From NCBI RefSeq assembly GCF_003260995.1, contig NZ_CP030040.1, positions 1,843,620 through 1,907,619 of the forward strand: a DNA stretch of 64,000 nt, in the 5' to 3' direction. This document shows, one piece after another, positions 16,855 to 26,777 of the stretch. The stretch's first letter is position 1. The number at the start of each line of letters is the position of its first letter. The notes beneath the pieces are model-generated. The model had not been told where the DNA came from. It worked only from the letters and a program-made list of their open reading frames with translations, and made no database searches. The stretch comes from Acetobacterium sp. KB-1 (lineage in GTDB: Bacteria; Bacillota; Clostridia; Eubacteriales; Eubacteriaceae). The translations under genes and the position numbers were made by a program.

Positions 16855-19275
16855 TCACTGTTTATGTTGTTGTCTTAATCGTTTTAAAATCACCCCTCCA
16901 CTGCGGGGACAGGGAATGGCCCCGGCTTTTAATAACGCTTCATATCGACCAATCAACCGGTCTGGTGGCAAATTGCTAAACGCTTGCTTCAAACCGTCCT
17001 CAAGTAAAAAGCCAGCCAAACTCAGATAGACGTCGACATCTGTTTCGGAAACTGCCTCCAGTGCAGGAATAATGCGTTGCAAAAGAGCCAGATCGATGAC
17101 CTCTAATTCGCTATACAAACCTTCAACTCCGCTGTTGATGCCAAAAGCCAGGATTTCATTTTTCCCCCGATACCCCATTGGGCACTCATGTTTTATGAGT
17201 AGCTGTTGTACCTCATTGAGCAAGACCATGAGACGCTCCAGAATTTCCGGCAAGCCCTTAGCCTGACTATGGATTTTAAAGACACTGTTCTCCCAGTCAC
17301 TGTCACCGGTAGGACTGCCATAATCGGCAAAAACGCCAATTTCAACCACCGGCATCCGAATCACATTGCCGCTATCAATCACTCGGGAATGGACCGGAAA
17401 ACTGTCGGGACCCTCATTGATGGTTGCAACAATATAAAGGTTATCCGGAAAGCTTAAGTTACCGTATTCGCGAAAAGCTGTAATATCTGCGCCAAAATCT
17501 TCGCGTTTCAAAAAAGGCTCCTTGCTGCCATTAATTCCTTCTAACAAAAGTCGCAGATAATCGGCAGCCGGAGACTGGTCCATTTCATCGAGCATGAAGA
17601 AATGGGGTTTATCCGGATATTCTTTGGCTGCTTTTAAGATCAGCATGATGGGTCCGGGGATAAAGTGCCCACGACTGTCCAGATGTCCCAGTAGTGGAGT
17701 ATGATCCTCCCAATTTTTTCCCACCAGCAGCCGTTTAAATCGACCGTTTTCCTGGTTCGCACCAATTGCCTCAGCAAAGAGCCGGGGAAAACTGGTTTTG
17801 CCGCTGCCTACCTGGCCTTTTATGATCACAAATGGTTTTGATTTTATCGACAGATAATAGGTCTTAATTAATTCCGCCGGATAATAATAGCCTTTGTCAC
17901 CCATTTTTACCTGAACCAACTGAAGATAGGGGGGAAGGTAGTCGTTCTTTGCCGGATAGCGGGTAAATGATTTGCTCTCCGCCGCTTTCGTTTCTGCTTT
18001 GAATTGAATGTCATCCACATCAGCAGACGACAGGTTTGTTTCAGATTCTGCCATCACGACCTCACGTAAAGTACTGATCGCTGCATGCTTCGGCTGTGCC
18101 GGGGCTTCCGAGCCGCTTTCCGCCTGATTTTTGTTTTCCACACCGGGACGCTCTTCACCGATGCTTTCAAACAAAACGGTCTCTGCCGGTACCGGTTGCG
18201 ATCCTTGCGGTGGCGGCGTCTGTTCCTCAAGTACAACTTCGGGCTTTTGCTTTATTTCTGCTATCATTTCATTTTCGACCTTGGCGTCCTGTCCTTTTAT
18301 AATTTCTTCGCTTGGCTCATCACTGACTGCTGTTTCATCAGCCGTCTGACCCTTCGTCAAACATAACTTATACATTTTTCTAAACGCTTCAAATTCAGCG
18401 ATCAGCACCTCATCTTCTGGCATCTCTGTTTCGGTATATTCGCGATAGCAGACGATCCCCGACACCAGGCTGGCATTCGCCAGCAAAACATCTTTATGAT
18501 TGGTTCGATAGTGTTCTGTCACAAGGTTTTTTCGGTACGCAGCGGCTTTTTCCGCCAGACTGCGGACCCCCATCCCTTCTTCACCATAGACGATGGCCAG
18601 ATAAAGCTTACGGCTGTCCATGGCCAGAAGATAAGCCAGATAGAGGTCGCTATCATCTAGAGCCTGTTTATCGCGTACTTTAACCCAGGGGATCTCGGCC
18701 CATTGGGTGTCTCCGGCAAAGCCCCGTACCTGATAGTGTCCGGATCGGATGGTTTTTAAGTTTTCAATCACTTTGGGAATCTCTTCGGTGATCGTCTCTT
18801 TAAAAGAAAAACGAAAGTCTCTGGGATAATAGTTGGGATAACCGGTAATCCACTTTAACAACAGCTCCTGGAGTCCGGCCGTTGGCGGAGTAGCGATTAT
18901 CGGCATGTCACTTATTTTTTCATCACTATTTTCTTCATCGGCCATTATTAAGCGCAGATGAAAAACTTCGTTGGCTTTTATTATTTCCAGCTTTGGCGTT
19001 TTGGACGCATCCGGATCACCCTGAAACCACGATTCAAAATCAGGAAAGGCTTCACCCAGTTTGCGTATCAGCACCTTGCTCCATTTAAGTTTGGTATCGC
19101 CTTCGGTTTCCAGATAAGAAGGATATTCGCGATTCTGATAAATAATTGCCAGTCGTTCTCCGGGATTCCCAAAAAAGCTGATCCGTTCTTTTGGAATAGT
19201 CATCTCGGTATTAACAAAGTCCGATAATTCTGTTGTTTTGATCATTCGATCCGATCCTAATAATTCCCAGCTCAT
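16855..19275 (-). CDS. McrB-like AAA+ ATPase with MrcB_N-type domain
   Basis: 806 residues. About 1-110 is unassigned. About 130-300 resembles the MrcB_N/DUF3578 domain (GFAGDTQWAEIPWVKV, then LYLAYLLAMDSRKLYLAI). About 310-440 is a Pro/Glu-rich linker. About 450-760 is an AAA+ domain of the McrB/dynein-like class with Walker A GQVGSGKTS (487-495), Walker B FFMLDEMDQ (559-567) and a sensor-like IVATINEG (615-622). In Type IV restriction, McrB proteins translocate DNA for the nuclease McrC, but no mcrC or other nuclease is nearby. The partner is a YjbQ-fold protein just upstream. A second possible start is Met11 behind AGGA. The function is open; defence is one possibility. Confidence 0.7.
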   Translation of the reverse strand: MSWELLGSDRMIKTTELSDFVNTEMTIPKERISFFGNPGERLAIIYQNREYPSYLETEGDTKLKWSKVLIRKLGEAFPDFESWFQGDPDASKTPKLEIIKANEVFHLRLIMADEENSDEKISDMPIIATPPTAGLQELLLKWITGYPNYYPRDFRFSFKETITEEIPKVIENLKTIRSGHYQVRGFAGDTQWAEIPWVKVRDKQALDDSDLYLAYLLAMDSRKLYLAIVYGEEGMGVRSLAEKAAAYRKNLVTEHYRTNHKDVLLANASLVSGIVCYREYTETEMPEDEVLIAEFEAFRKMYKLCLTKGQTADETAVSDEPSEEIIKGQDAKVENEMIAEIKQKPEVVLEEQTPPPQGSQPVPAETVLFESIGEERPGVENKNQAESGSEAPAQPKHAAISTLREVVMAESETNLSSADVDDIQFKAETKAAESKSFTRYPAKNDYLPPYLQLVQVKMGDKGYYYPAELIKTYYLSIKSKPFVIIKGQVGSGKTSFPRLFAEAIGANQENGRFKRLLVGKNWEDHTPLLGHLDSRGHFIPGPIMLILKAAKEYPDKPHFFMLDEMDQSPAADYLRLLLEGINGSKEPFLKREDFGADITAFREYGNLSFPDNLYIVATINEGPDSFPVHSRVIDSGNVIRMPVVEIGVFADYGSPTGDSDWENSVFKIHSQAKGLPEILERLMVLLNEVQQLLIKHECPMGYRGKNEILAFGINSGVEGLYSELEVIDLALLQRIIPALEAVSETDVDVYLSLAGFLLEDGLKQAFSNLPPDRLIGRYEALLKAGAIPCPRSGGVILKRLRQQHKQ

Positions 19276-19321
19276 TGCTACTGCCTTTCTCTTCTTCGCT
19301 CATTCTTATGCCTTTATTTTT

Positions 19322-19915
19322 CTATTCATCCTGCTTGAGATGATTGTTTTCTGCTGTTTTTTCGTTGTTTTCTGCTTCCAGCTTTAGTCGATTTTCTTCC
19401 CGTAGACGCCATTCGTTACGCATTTCTTCCTTGATCTGTTCCTGTTCTGCTTCATGGGCTTTACGTTTTTCAAAAATCAATGCCAGTTCTTCGGGCATCG
19501 TTGCTTCCTCATTTTCAGCCAGCGTTGTCCCGGAACTACTGATAAAATACTGGCGCTCGCCCGGACCTTGAAATTCGACAAAATAAATACTCTGGTTTTT
19601 ATCCAAGATCAAGGTTCCATCATGGACCATCACCTGGAGGGATGGCCCAAAAATCGTCGCTTTAACACAGGCGGTTGTCCAACCGGTAAACTTCATGCCG
19701 TCATACTTGGGCATCAGATGGTTTAGTTTATCAAAAAACTCCCGCTGCAGCCGCCAGTCATCGTTGATTGAAATAATCACCGAAGCGGTTCTTTCAGGAA
19801 TTTGAATGTGTACAAAGCCATTTTTTAAACGGGACCCATTGACATACGCCCGCACACTTGCGGTAATATCAATCAGTTGCTCGCTGCTTGTTATTTCAAT
19901 CTTGTTCGCTTTCAT
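19322..19915 (-). CDS. Degenerate YjbQ/UPF0047-fold protein with coiled-coil tail
   Basis: 197 residues. Residues 1-130 follow the YjbQ (UPF0047) pattern: ITASVRAYVNGSRLKNGFV, TASVIISIN, KATIFGPSLQV, VHDGTLIL, YFVEFQGPGERQYF. The histidines normal in that family are absent: the usual HTTA is replaced by ERTAS, and the usual AHIKA by ACVKA. Residues about 145-197 are highly charged and probably coiled coil. YjbQ enzymes have a weak thiamine phosphate synthase activity; this protein is probably not active that way. It lies 46 bases upstream of the McrB-like gene, in the same direction, and probably acts with it. Confidence 0.6.
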   Translation of the reverse strand: MKANKIEITSSEQLIDITASVRAYVNGSRLKNGFVHIQIPERTASVIISINDDWRLQREFFDKLNHLMPKYDGMKFTGWTTACVKATIFGPSLQVMVHDGTLILDKNQSIYFVEFQGPGERQYFISSSGTTLAENEEATMPEELALIFEKRKAHEAEQEQIKEEMRNEWRLREENRLKLEAENNEKTAENNHLKQDE

Positions 19916-20120
19916 TTATGCTCCCTATTTTAGTATTCATTAAAGTGTTGTTATTTGGGCTGTCTCCATTATAAACCATCCGATTTGAAAAAACAAAAAC
20001 ATATCCATCGATGATGGATAAAAATTTGCAATATAAATCATTTTATTAGCGATTTATCTATGAGACCGTAAACCGATATGTTAAAATGATCCAAAGTTGT
20101 TAATTTGAAAGGAATCATTT

Positions 20121-20960
20121 ATGTATTATAACTTAAGCTTACTTTTTGTTTATTTTTTTATTTATGCCATCATCGGTTGGATGTGCGAAGTGGTGTACTG
20201 CTCCATCCCGGCAAAAAAATTTATTAACCGCGGCTTTTTAAACGGCCCCTATTGTCCCATTTATGGAGTCGGTGCAGTCATCATTATTATGTTCTTAATG
20301 CCCTATATCAGTAATCCAATTTTAGTGTTTTTCATCGGCATTATACTCACCAGCTCACTGGAGTATATCACCAGTTGGGGGATGGAAAAACTCTTTCATG
20401 CTAAATGGTGGGACTACTCCGACCATAAGTTTAATATCAACGGCCGGGTCTGTTTGTTAAATTCATTTCTTTTTGGTCTCTTATGTGTCATGCTGATGTA
20501 TGTGGTTCATCCCATCGCCTCAGATCTGGTTAACAGCTTTTCGACTTTCTGGATCCAGATTATTGCAACGGTGGCGGCAATCTTCTTTCTTAGTGATCTG
20601 GTGGAATCCACTCGTGAAACGGTTTCCTTTAACAAAAAACTTAACAGTGTTTATGAAGCAACCACCGAGCTTAAAGATAATTTAAAAGAAAAAGGCATTA
20701 CCACTGCCCACGAAGTCACTGCCAGGGTCCGCGAGCTCAAGGATGATAAACTTACCGATGCCATGGATTCAGCTCAACATCTGATTGTTTCGCTAACCAA
20801 TCGGATTAACGAAACGAAGTTTATCAACCGCTACTCACATCAACGCATTATGAATGCCTTTCCTAAAATGGCGCACACCTATCATCAGAACTCACTCGAG
20901 CTTTATAAAGCGTATCTGGAAAAAAGCAAACGGCATAAAGCGAAACGACACTCAAAATAG
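20121..20960 (+). CDS. CmpB-type putative ABC-transporter type IV membrane protein
   Basis: 279 residues. Starts with a hydrophobic helix containing the family motif IYAIIGWMCEVVYCSI, then RGFLNGPYCPIYGVGA and ITSWGMEKLFHAKWWDYSD, all typical of the PF06541 (CmpB, formerly DUF1113) family. About five membrane segments to residue 160, then a charged helical cytoplasmic tail. The family name implies transport, but no ATPase partner is present and the function is unknown. Shine-Dalgarno AAAGGA. It may be cotranscribed with the following lipase-like gene (63 bases apart). Confidence 0.8.
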   Translation: MYYNLSLLFVYFFIYAIIGWMCEVVYCSIPAKKFINRGFLNGPYCPIYGVGAVIIIMFLMPYISNPILVFFIGIILTSSLEYITSWGMEKLFHAKWWDYSDHKFNINGRVCLLNSFLFGLLCVMLMYVVHPIASDLVNSFSTFWIQIIATVAAIFFLSDLVESTRETVSFNKKLNSVYEATTELKDNLKEKGITTAHEVTARVRELKDDKLTDAMDSAQHLIVSLTNRINETKFINRYSHQRIMNAFPKMAHTYHQNSLELYKAYLEKSKRHKAKRHSK

Positions 20961-21023
20961 TTTTTCTTTAAAACCTATGTGTCGTTTGAATCACCCGAAT
21001 TTCTTACCAAGGAGGTAAGAACC

Positions 21024-21866
21024 ATGTTGTATCACAGTGAACTTAACCTCATCAGTCAGCTTGCCGCCCTGGATCTTCCGGTTTCTGTATCGCTACTACC
21101 AGCGTATACCGTAGGTGAAATGGTGACGGACTTGCTAAAAAATGTCAACGATCTTCAGGGCGATTGTGCCATGTCCGCGATAGAGTGGGACAAGTCACTG
21201 CGCCTGATCCTGGCTAATCACAACCTCACCTCGCTAAAGATTCTGGCCTACACAAACCAGCCTGACAATGGCCTGGTGGCCTATTGTTTTTCCGACCATA
21301 CCCCGGACGCCGGAATTATCGCTTTTCGAGGTACCACCGGCATCGGCTGGATCGATAATATCAAAGGGGGGTTCTTAACCGATACACCCCAGCAATTAAA
21401 AGCCCTGGCGTTTTTTCATGCGGTTGATGCAACGCTTCGTTTTAAGCACTATACCTTAACCGGACATTCCAAGGGCGGCAATAATAGTCAGTACATTACC
21501 ATTGTTGATGGTGTAAAAATTCGTTACTGTGTCACCTTTAACAGCCAGGGATTTTCGGCCGAATTTATCAGGAAATATGCCAAAGAAATCGCAACCCATC
21601 AGAAAAAAATAATTGCCTACGAATCGGCATGGGACGTGGTTAACATCCTTTTAAACAGCATTGCCGGAAAACGGATAGTGGTCGGTGGTGAATCCAAACT
21701 GCCACACAACAATCATCCGCCCAACCGCTTACTAAACCAAAATGGCGAGATCCGAAAACCGGATATGCGCCATCCCTTTTATTCCGGCTTTCAGAATTTT
21801 ACAGTTAGTTTAACGCTAATGGCGTCCAAAGCTAAACAGCAGCTTAAAAAAAACAAACACAAATAA
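21024..21866 (+). CDS. DUF2974/Mbeg1-like alpha/beta hydrolase
   Basis: 280 residues. Resembles the Mbeg1/DUF2974 lipase-like family: IIAFRGTTGIGWIDNIKGG and the nucleophile elbow LTGHSKGGNN with Ser in G-x-S-x-G. A later Asp (YESAWDVVN) and a His-rich segment (NNHPPN) could complete a triad. No signal peptide is seen, so it is probably cytoplasmic. The substrate is unknown. The frame is open to 20979, but AAGGAGG at 21009-21015 sets the ATG at 21024. Confidence 0.8.
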   Translation: MLYHSELNLISQLAALDLPVSVSLLPAYTVGEMVTDLLKNVNDLQGDCAMSAIEWDKSLRLILANHNLTSLKILAYTNQPDNGLVAYCFSDHTPDAGIIAFRGTTGIGWIDNIKGGFLTDTPQQLKALAFFHAVDATLRFKHYTLTGHSKGGNNSQYITIVDGVKIRYCVTFNSQGFSAEFIRKYAKEIATHQKKIIAYESAWDVVNILLNSIAGKRIVVGGESKLPHNNHPPNRLLNQNGEIRKPDMRHPFYSGFQNFTVSLTLMASKAKQQLKKNKHK

Positions 21867-21869
21867 ACT

Positions 21870-21925
21870 AAAAGCGCCCTTTAACGATTAAACCAATTGG
21901 TCAATCCGCTAAAGGGCGCTTTTTT
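21870..21925. terminator. Bidirectional terminator between convergent genes
   Basis: AAAGCGCCCTTTA pairs with TAAAGGGCGCTTT, followed by T residues on the plus strand and A/T sequence on the other. It serves the hydrolase gene and probably the convergent transporter gene. Confidence 0.85.
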
Positions 21926-21941
21926 AGATCGCGATAGATGT

Positions 21942-23147
21942 TCAGGCCGGTTCTTCCTGCCTTGCTTTCATTTTATCAATCCGTTCATTGGTTACTTTTC
22001 TAAACACCGCATAAAATACGGCAAAGGATGGAATTCCCAAAATAATCCCCAGAAAACCAAACAGACTACCGCCAATCAGCATCCCGACCAACACCCATAA
22101 CCCCGATAAACCGATCGACCCACCGACTACACGCGGATAAATGACATTGCTTTCAACCTGCTGCAGGACAATAATATAAACCACAAAAATCAGGCAGTAA
22201 ATCGGGTTCACCACCAATAAGATAAAGCCACTGGGTACGGCCCCCAAAAAGGCCCCAAAGACTGGAATTACGCTAGTCATGCCAACCATAACCCCAATCA
22301 GTAAGGCATAGGGAATCTGCAGTATTGCTAAACCAACGGTACACAGGGTCCCCAGAATAAAGGCTTCCGTAATCTGTCCGGCAATAAAGCCGTGAAAGAC
22401 TTGATTGGCCGTGGTGCTGACATCTGAAATAAAATCGGCCTGATCTTTTTTGACATAAGCATAGATCAACTTATCTTTAAGGGCCAGTAAATTCTCTTTA
22501 TCAGCCAACAGATAAATAGAAATAACAACCCCCATAATGGCATTAAAGAAACCCACGGTAATGCTTTTGGTCGCATTAAATATTTCCGGAACAGAACTCA
22601 GTAAAAGACTGCCAAACTGTTCCAGTAACGCATCCCATTCAGTCGTAATGTCGTTCCATAATGTTTCGGGCAAATTTAAGAACGCCAGAATATCATCCAT
22701 CAGAGCATTAAAAGAGGTAATATAATCCGGTAATTTAACAATCAGTGTGTCGACACTTTCGCTGACCTGGGGAATTACAAAGGTAATCAGTCCGGCCAGA
22801 ATACCAATCACAAAAATGAATGTCAGGGTAATTGCAATCACCCGTTTGCCCTTATTTAGATCCCGGTTTTTTTTAAGTTTAAACCGTCTTTCTTTTTTGG
22901 GGGTCTGCTTCATAAAGCCTAAAAGATGTGTCTCAATAAATGACATTGGAATATTTAAGATAAAGGCAATGCCCAGACCGATTAGCACCGGGGTAATAAT
23001 ATTCACAAACAGGCCAAAATAGCCCAGCAGGTATTTTATATTCAGAAGGGCTACCAGTAAACAGATTCCAAAGGTAATCAGAAAAAAATAATTCCTGAAG
23101 GTTTTGTCGCTCATTTCCTTGCTTTTCCAATTATTATTGTTTTCCAT
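21942..23147 (-). CDS. AI-2E family transporter (first copy)
   Basis: 401 residues with about seven to eight membrane segments and the family pattern near the C-terminus (YPRVVGGSIGLSGLWV, GGSLFGFLGIILGIPSFAV). Members export small solutes; some are sodium/proton antiporters and the original member was linked to AI-2 export. The substrate cannot be told from sequence. ATG at 23147 is preferred (GGCGGTG before it, MENNNNWK). A second family member is at 54787-56001, with similar length and C-terminus. Confidence 0.88.
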   Translation of the reverse strand: MENNNNWKSKEMSDKTFRNYFFLITFGICLLVALLNIKYLLGYFGLFVNIITPVLIGLGIAFILNIPMSFIETHLLGFMKQTPKKERRFKLKKNRDLNKGKRVIAITLTFIFVIGILAGLITFVIPQVSESVDTLIVKLPDYITSFNALMDDILAFLNLPETLWNDITTEWDALLEQFGSLLLSSVPEIFNATKSITVGFFNAIMGVVISIYLLADKENLLALKDKLIYAYVKKDQADFISDVSTTANQVFHGFIAGQITEAFILGTLCTVGLAILQIPYALLIGVMVGMTSVIPVFGAFLGAVPSGFILLVVNPIYCLIFVVYIIVLQQVESNVIYPRVVGGSIGLSGLWVLVGMLIGGSLFGFLGIILGIPSFAVFYAVFRKVTNERIDKMKARQEEPA

Positions 23148-23221
23148 AGATTCACCGCCTTTTTTTATTGATAATGATAACATGCCGGACCATTAGCCCG
23201 CTTAATTTTTATGTTCCCAAG

Positions 23222-23256
23222 TAAAAAGCATCGCCTGGTTAAGCAATGCTTTTTAT
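23222..23256. terminator. Terminator between the DUF4870-like gene and the AI-2E gene
   Basis: Stem AAAAAGCAT/ATGCTTTTT with a 13-base loop, T-rich on the minus strand after the DUF4870-like stop. Confidence 0.65.
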
Positions 23257-23284
23257 CTATCTATGATAATGTATGAAGAACGAC

Positions 23285-23626
23285 CTAATAGGACTTAATC
23301 AGGGTAATCCCACCGATAAGCGGAAGCGGCTTGGCTTCAAGCTGCACCACATTGAGAATCCCGTAAATAGCCAAACCCACAAACGCCAACGGTGCCGCAC
23401 TAAAAAGAATGGTGGACAGAATCCAGCCGATAATCGGTACCAGTCCAATAATACCGCCAACAAAAGTCAAAATTAACCAGGCCAGAAATAGTACCAGACC
23501 CTGATTGGTATGATATCGGGCAAATTGGTTGTCACCTGCCGCCAATAACGGAATCAGAAAAATAATATAAGCAAAGACTGCCATGATTTTGCCTTCTTCG
23601 GCTTCCTGCTTGTCAATATCAATCAT
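23285..23626 (-). CDS. Small membrane protein, DUF4870/Tic20-like
   Basis: 113 residues. A short acidic N-terminus is followed by three or four membrane helices (AVFAYIIFLIPLLA, LVLFLAWLILTFVGGIIGLV, GWILSTILFSAAPLAFVGLA). The ARYHTNQGLVLF motif between helices is typical of DUF4870-type proteins. Function unknown. Shine-Dalgarno GGAGG. Single gene with its own terminator. Confidence 0.7.
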   Translation of the reverse strand: MIDIDKQEAEEGKIMAVFAYIIFLIPLLAAGDNQFARYHTNQGLVLFLAWLILTFVGGIIGLVPIIGWILSTILFSAAPLAFVGLAIYGILNVVQLEAKPLPLIGGITLIKSY

Positions 23627-23791
23627 TTCGTTTAACCTCCGTTTTAAAATCAGACCGATATTTGAAAAACCGCTGTCTCTGTTGACATCAGTTTAACTAA
23701 TATTTGTACTGATTACATGATATCACACTAAAAGTTTAGCGGTCAATTGTTATTTTAAGCGCCAGTCCTCTATCTCATTCTTTTGTGTAAC

Positions 23792-23819
23792 AAAAAAAGG
23801 AACGCGATTAAAGCGTTCC
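23792..23819 (-). terminator. Terminator of typA
   Basis: Stem GGAACGC/GCGTTCC followed by seven T residues on the minus strand, directly after the typA stop. Confidence 0.9.
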
Positions 23820-23827
23820 AGAATTTT

Positions 23828-25642
23828 TTAGCGGGCGCTGCGTTTTCGTTCCAGTTCGCCCAGTACTTTCTTGCGAATCCGAATATCAGTGGGCGTCAGC
23901 TCCACCAATTCATCATCATTGATAAATTCCAATGCTTGCTCCAAAGTCATTAGTCTTGGCTCAACCAGTTTCAGGGCCTCATCGGTTCCCGAAGACCGGA
24001 CATTAGTCATTTTTTTATTTTTAGTTGGATTGACGGTCATATCATCGCTACGGTTATTAATCCCGATGATCATCCCTTCGTAAACCTTGGTTCCCGCACC
24101 AACTAACATTTCACCCCGGTCACTCAAGTTAAAGAGCGAGTAAGCCATGGTTTCGCCGCTGAACTGAGAAATAAGCACGCCGTTTTGTCGTTGTGGAATT
24201 TCGCCTTTATGGGCTTCAAACTGCGCAAAACGACGCACCATGGTGCCCTCACCATGGGTGTCATTGATAAACTCACTCTGATATCCCAGCAAACCACGGG
24301 TCGGCACAAAGAATTCCATTCTCGTCCAGGATTCTTCATTATACATGCTTTCCATCCGACCTTTTCGAATATTGAGCTTAGAAATTACCGCACCCGAGTA
24401 TTTTTCCGGTACCGATATGATTACCAGTTCCACCGGCTCTACTAGTTTGTCATTTTCGTCCCGGTGCATGATGACTTCGGGCTTAGAAACAGCCACTTCA
24501 TAACCTTCCCGGCGCATGTTTTCAAGTAAAATTGATAAATGAAGTTCACCCCGTCCGGAAACCTTGAAGCCATCGGTGGTATCTTCGAGTTCTTCCACTA
24601 ATAGCCCAACATTAACTTCCAGTTCCTTTTCCAACCGCGCCCGAATGTGCCGGGTGGTCACAAATTTTCCAGAGTCTCCAGCAAAAGGAGACTTGTTAAC
24701 CAGAAAGTTCATCGACAAGGTGGGCTGTTCAATCTCAATCAGCTCCATTGGTTGAACCTGATTGATTTCACCAATGGTTTCCCCGATTGATATCTCCGGG
24801 ATTCCTGAGATCACAACAATATCCCCGGCCTTGGCTTCTTTGACTTCAACTCGAGCTAAACCACGGTAGACAAAAACCTGATTGATTTTTTCCTTTTTGA
24901 AGCTTCCGTCGGTTTTACATACTTCGATCTGTTCGCCAGCGTGAATGGTTCCAGAATAGATCTTACCAATCCCCAGACGGCCAATGTAATCGTCATAAGC
25001 CAATGAGGAAACCTGCATCTGCAATGGTTCAAGGCTCAGATCATCCTGAAGACCGACATGTTCGACAATGGTTTCAAAGAGTGGTGCCAGATTAACCCCT
25101 TCATCATCCATATCACGAATGGCAATGCCATCTTTGGCAATCCCGTAAAGAACCGGGAAATCCAACTGTTTGTCATTGGCTTTGAGTTCTACAAATAAGT
25201 CAAATACCATATCAACCACTTCTTCAGCACGTTGATCTTTTTTATCAATTTTATTAATGAAAAGGATCGGGTTTAGCCCTTTTTCAAGCGACTTATTCAG
25301 GACAAAACGGGTTTGTGGCATCGGTCCCTCACTGGAGTCAACCAGTAGCACCACCGTGTCAACCGTTCTTAAGATTCGTTCAACCTCTGAAGAAAAATCG
25401 GCATGGCCGGGGGTATCGACAATATTGATTTTAATGTCCTTGTACATAATGGAACAATTTTTTGAATAAATCGTAATTCCGCGTTCACGTTCAAGGTCAT
25501 TGCTGTCCATTACGCAGTCCACGACCTCCTGATTCTCTCTAAAAACATTGCTTTGTCCTAAAAGGGCGTCTACCAGGGTAGATTTTCCGGCATCGACATG
25601 GGCGATGACTGCAATGTTAATAATGGGTTGTTTGTTATTCAT
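23828..25642 (-). CDS. typA: Ribosome-associated GTPase TypA/BipA
   Basis: 604 residues, normal for TypA. A translational GTPase of the EF-G/LepA class that aids 50S assembly and growth in cold or stress. G motifs [17 protein letters not shown] and NKID are intact; the C-terminal TypA-specific domain ends with arginine/lysine-rich sequence. The frame is open to 25696, but the extra part runs through the rpsI terminator; GCAGGA before the ATG at 25642 (MNNKQPIIN) fixes the start. Confidence 0.95.
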   Translation of the reverse strand: MNNKQPIINIAVIAHVDAGKSTLVDALLGQSNVFRENQEVVDCVMDSNDLERERGITIYSKNCSIMYKDIKINIVDTPGHADFSSEVERILRTVDTVVLLVDSSEGPMPQTRFVLNKSLEKGLNPILFINKIDKKDQRAEEVVDMVFDLFVELKANDKQLDFPVLYGIAKDGIAIRDMDDEGVNLAPLFETIVEHVGLQDDLSLEPLQMQVSSLAYDDYIGRLGIGKIYSGTIHAGEQIEVCKTDGSFKKEKINQVFVYRGLARVEVKEAKAGDIVVISGIPEISIGETIGEINQVQPMELIEIEQPTLSMNFLVNKSPFAGDSGKFVTTRHIRARLEKELEVNVGLLVEELEDTTDGFKVSGRGELHLSILLENMRREGYEVAVSKPEVIMHRDENDKLVEPVELVIISVPEKYSGAVISKLNIRKGRMESMYNEESWTRMEFFVPTRGLLGYQSEFINDTHGEGTMVRRFAQFEAHKGEIPQRQNGVLISQFSGETMAYSLFNLSDRGEMLVGAGTKVYEGMIIGINNRSDDMTVNPTKNKKMTNVRSSGTDEALKLVEPRLMTLEQALEFINDDELVELTPTDIRIRKKVLGELERKRSAR

Positions 25643-25680
25643 AAATTCCTGCTTTCTTAATCTATTATGGCGTAACACTG

Positions 25681-25712
25681 AAAAGTCCTGCAACATTGAA
25701 TGTCGCAGGACC
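25681..25712 (-). terminator. Terminator of rplM-rpsI
   Basis: Stem GTCCTGC/GCAGGAC, followed by TTTT on the minus strand, just past rpsI. Confidence 0.7.
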
Positions 25713-25729
25713 TTGTAAAAAGTCTGATA

Positions 25730-26122
25730 TTAACGTTTTGAAAACTGCGGTGCACGACGGGCTTTTTTGAGACCGTATTTTTTTCTTTCAACCATTCGCG
25801 AATCTCGCGTTAAGTATCCGGCACGTTTGAGTGCTGGTCTTAAGTTGATGTCAGCCTCGAGCAGGGCACGGGAAATCCCATGTCGGATCGCTCCAGCTTG
25901 CCCGGTGAAACCACCACCATGGACATTGACAATCACGTCAAAGGTGCCCAGCGTGTCCGTTAATGTTAACGGTTGTCTTGCGATAACCTTTAAGGTTTCC
26001 ATTCCGAAAAATTCATCAATATCACGTCCGTTAATTGTGAATTTTCCACTCCCTGGTAATAATCGAACTCGGGCAACCGAGGTTTTTCTTCTTCCAGTTC
26101 CTAAATATTGTACTTTAGCCAT
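25730..26122 (-). CDS. rpsI: 30S ribosomal protein S9
   Basis: 130 residues, full length. The N-terminus [18 protein letters not shown] and the C-terminal tail [12 protein letters not shown], which reaches the P-site tRNA, are diagnostic for S9. Second gene of the rplM-rpsI pair, 24 bases after rplM. Confidence 0.97.
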   Translation of the reverse strand: MAKVQYLGTGRRKTSVARVRLLPGSGKFTINGRDIDEFFGMETLKVIARQPLTLTDTLGTFDVIVNVHGGGFTGQAGAIRHGISRALLEADINLRPALKRAGYLTRDSRMVERKKYGLKKARRAPQFSKR

Positions 26123-26146
26123 TCTCTTATTTCCTCCTTCTCAGCA

Positions 26147-26584
26147 TTAAAATTCGTAAACTTCAGGCAGTTGGGCAGCATGTGGATGTTCGGTGCCAGC
26201 ATAAACTTTAAGTTTAGTCGCAACTTTATCCCCTAACTTGTTATGTGGGATCATACCCTTTACTGCTTTGAAAACCAGAAGTTCTGGTTTTTCAGCTAAG
26301 AATTTTCGGTAAGTCATTTCTTTTAACCCGCCGCAATATCCAGAATATGTTTTGTATAATTTCTGATCCAATTTGTTTCCGGTTAACACAACCTTATCGG
26401 CATTAATGATAATAACAAAATCTCCGCAATCCATATGGGGTGAAAAGATAGGTTTGTTTTTTCCTCGTAAAATATTTGCAACTTCTGTCGCCAGTCGTCC
26501 TAATACCTTACCTTCCGCATCAATCACATACCATTTACGGTCTATTTCATGAGATTTGGCCATTTTTGTGGCATTCGCATTCAT
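26147..26584 (-). CDS. rplM: 50S ribosomal protein L13
   Basis: 145 residues, full length; an early-assembly 50S protein. Family motifs [26 protein letters not shown] and the MIPHNKLGD segment are present. The strong GAGGAGG site supports the start. Own promoter 120 bases upstream and a leader with a hairpin, as in other Firmicutes where this pair is regulated separately from the alpha operon. Confidence 0.97.
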   Translation of the reverse strand: MNANATKMAKSHEIDRKWYVIDAEGKVLGRLATEVANILRGKNKPIFSPHMDCGDFVIIINADKVVLTGNKLDQKLYKTYSGYCGGLKEMTYRKFLAEKPELLVFKAVKGMIPHNKLGDKVATKLKVYAGTEHPHAAQLPEVYEF

Positions 26585-26700
26585 CTCAAAAGTCCTCCTC
26601 AGTTAATAATTTCTTTTTTTTATCTATTGGCTCTCTGATAAGTGGGAGTTATCAGAAATCGTTTTTTTATCGTATCGGGGCTAGTGATACATTAACGTCC
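26585..26700 (-). promoter_or_regulatory. rplM leader, possible L13 leader element
   Basis: A ~115-nt untranslated leader with the hairpin CTGATAA/TTATCAG followed by an A-rich run. Firmicute rplM leaders often carry an autoregulatory L13 element; position and layout fit, but the fold was not computed. Confidence 0.4.
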
Positions 26701-26707
26701 ATTGTTA

Positions 26708-26736
26708 ATTTTATAGCATCTTCCCGGGTGTGTCAA
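26708..26736 (-). promoter_or_regulatory. Promoter of rplM-rpsI
   Basis: -35 TTGACA (26731-26736) and -10 TAAAAT (26708-26713), 17 bases apart on the minus strand, between truA and rplM. Confidence 0.75.
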
Positions 26737-26777
26737 GTTATTTATGCATGTGTTTTGTATTTATTCCTAATAATCAT

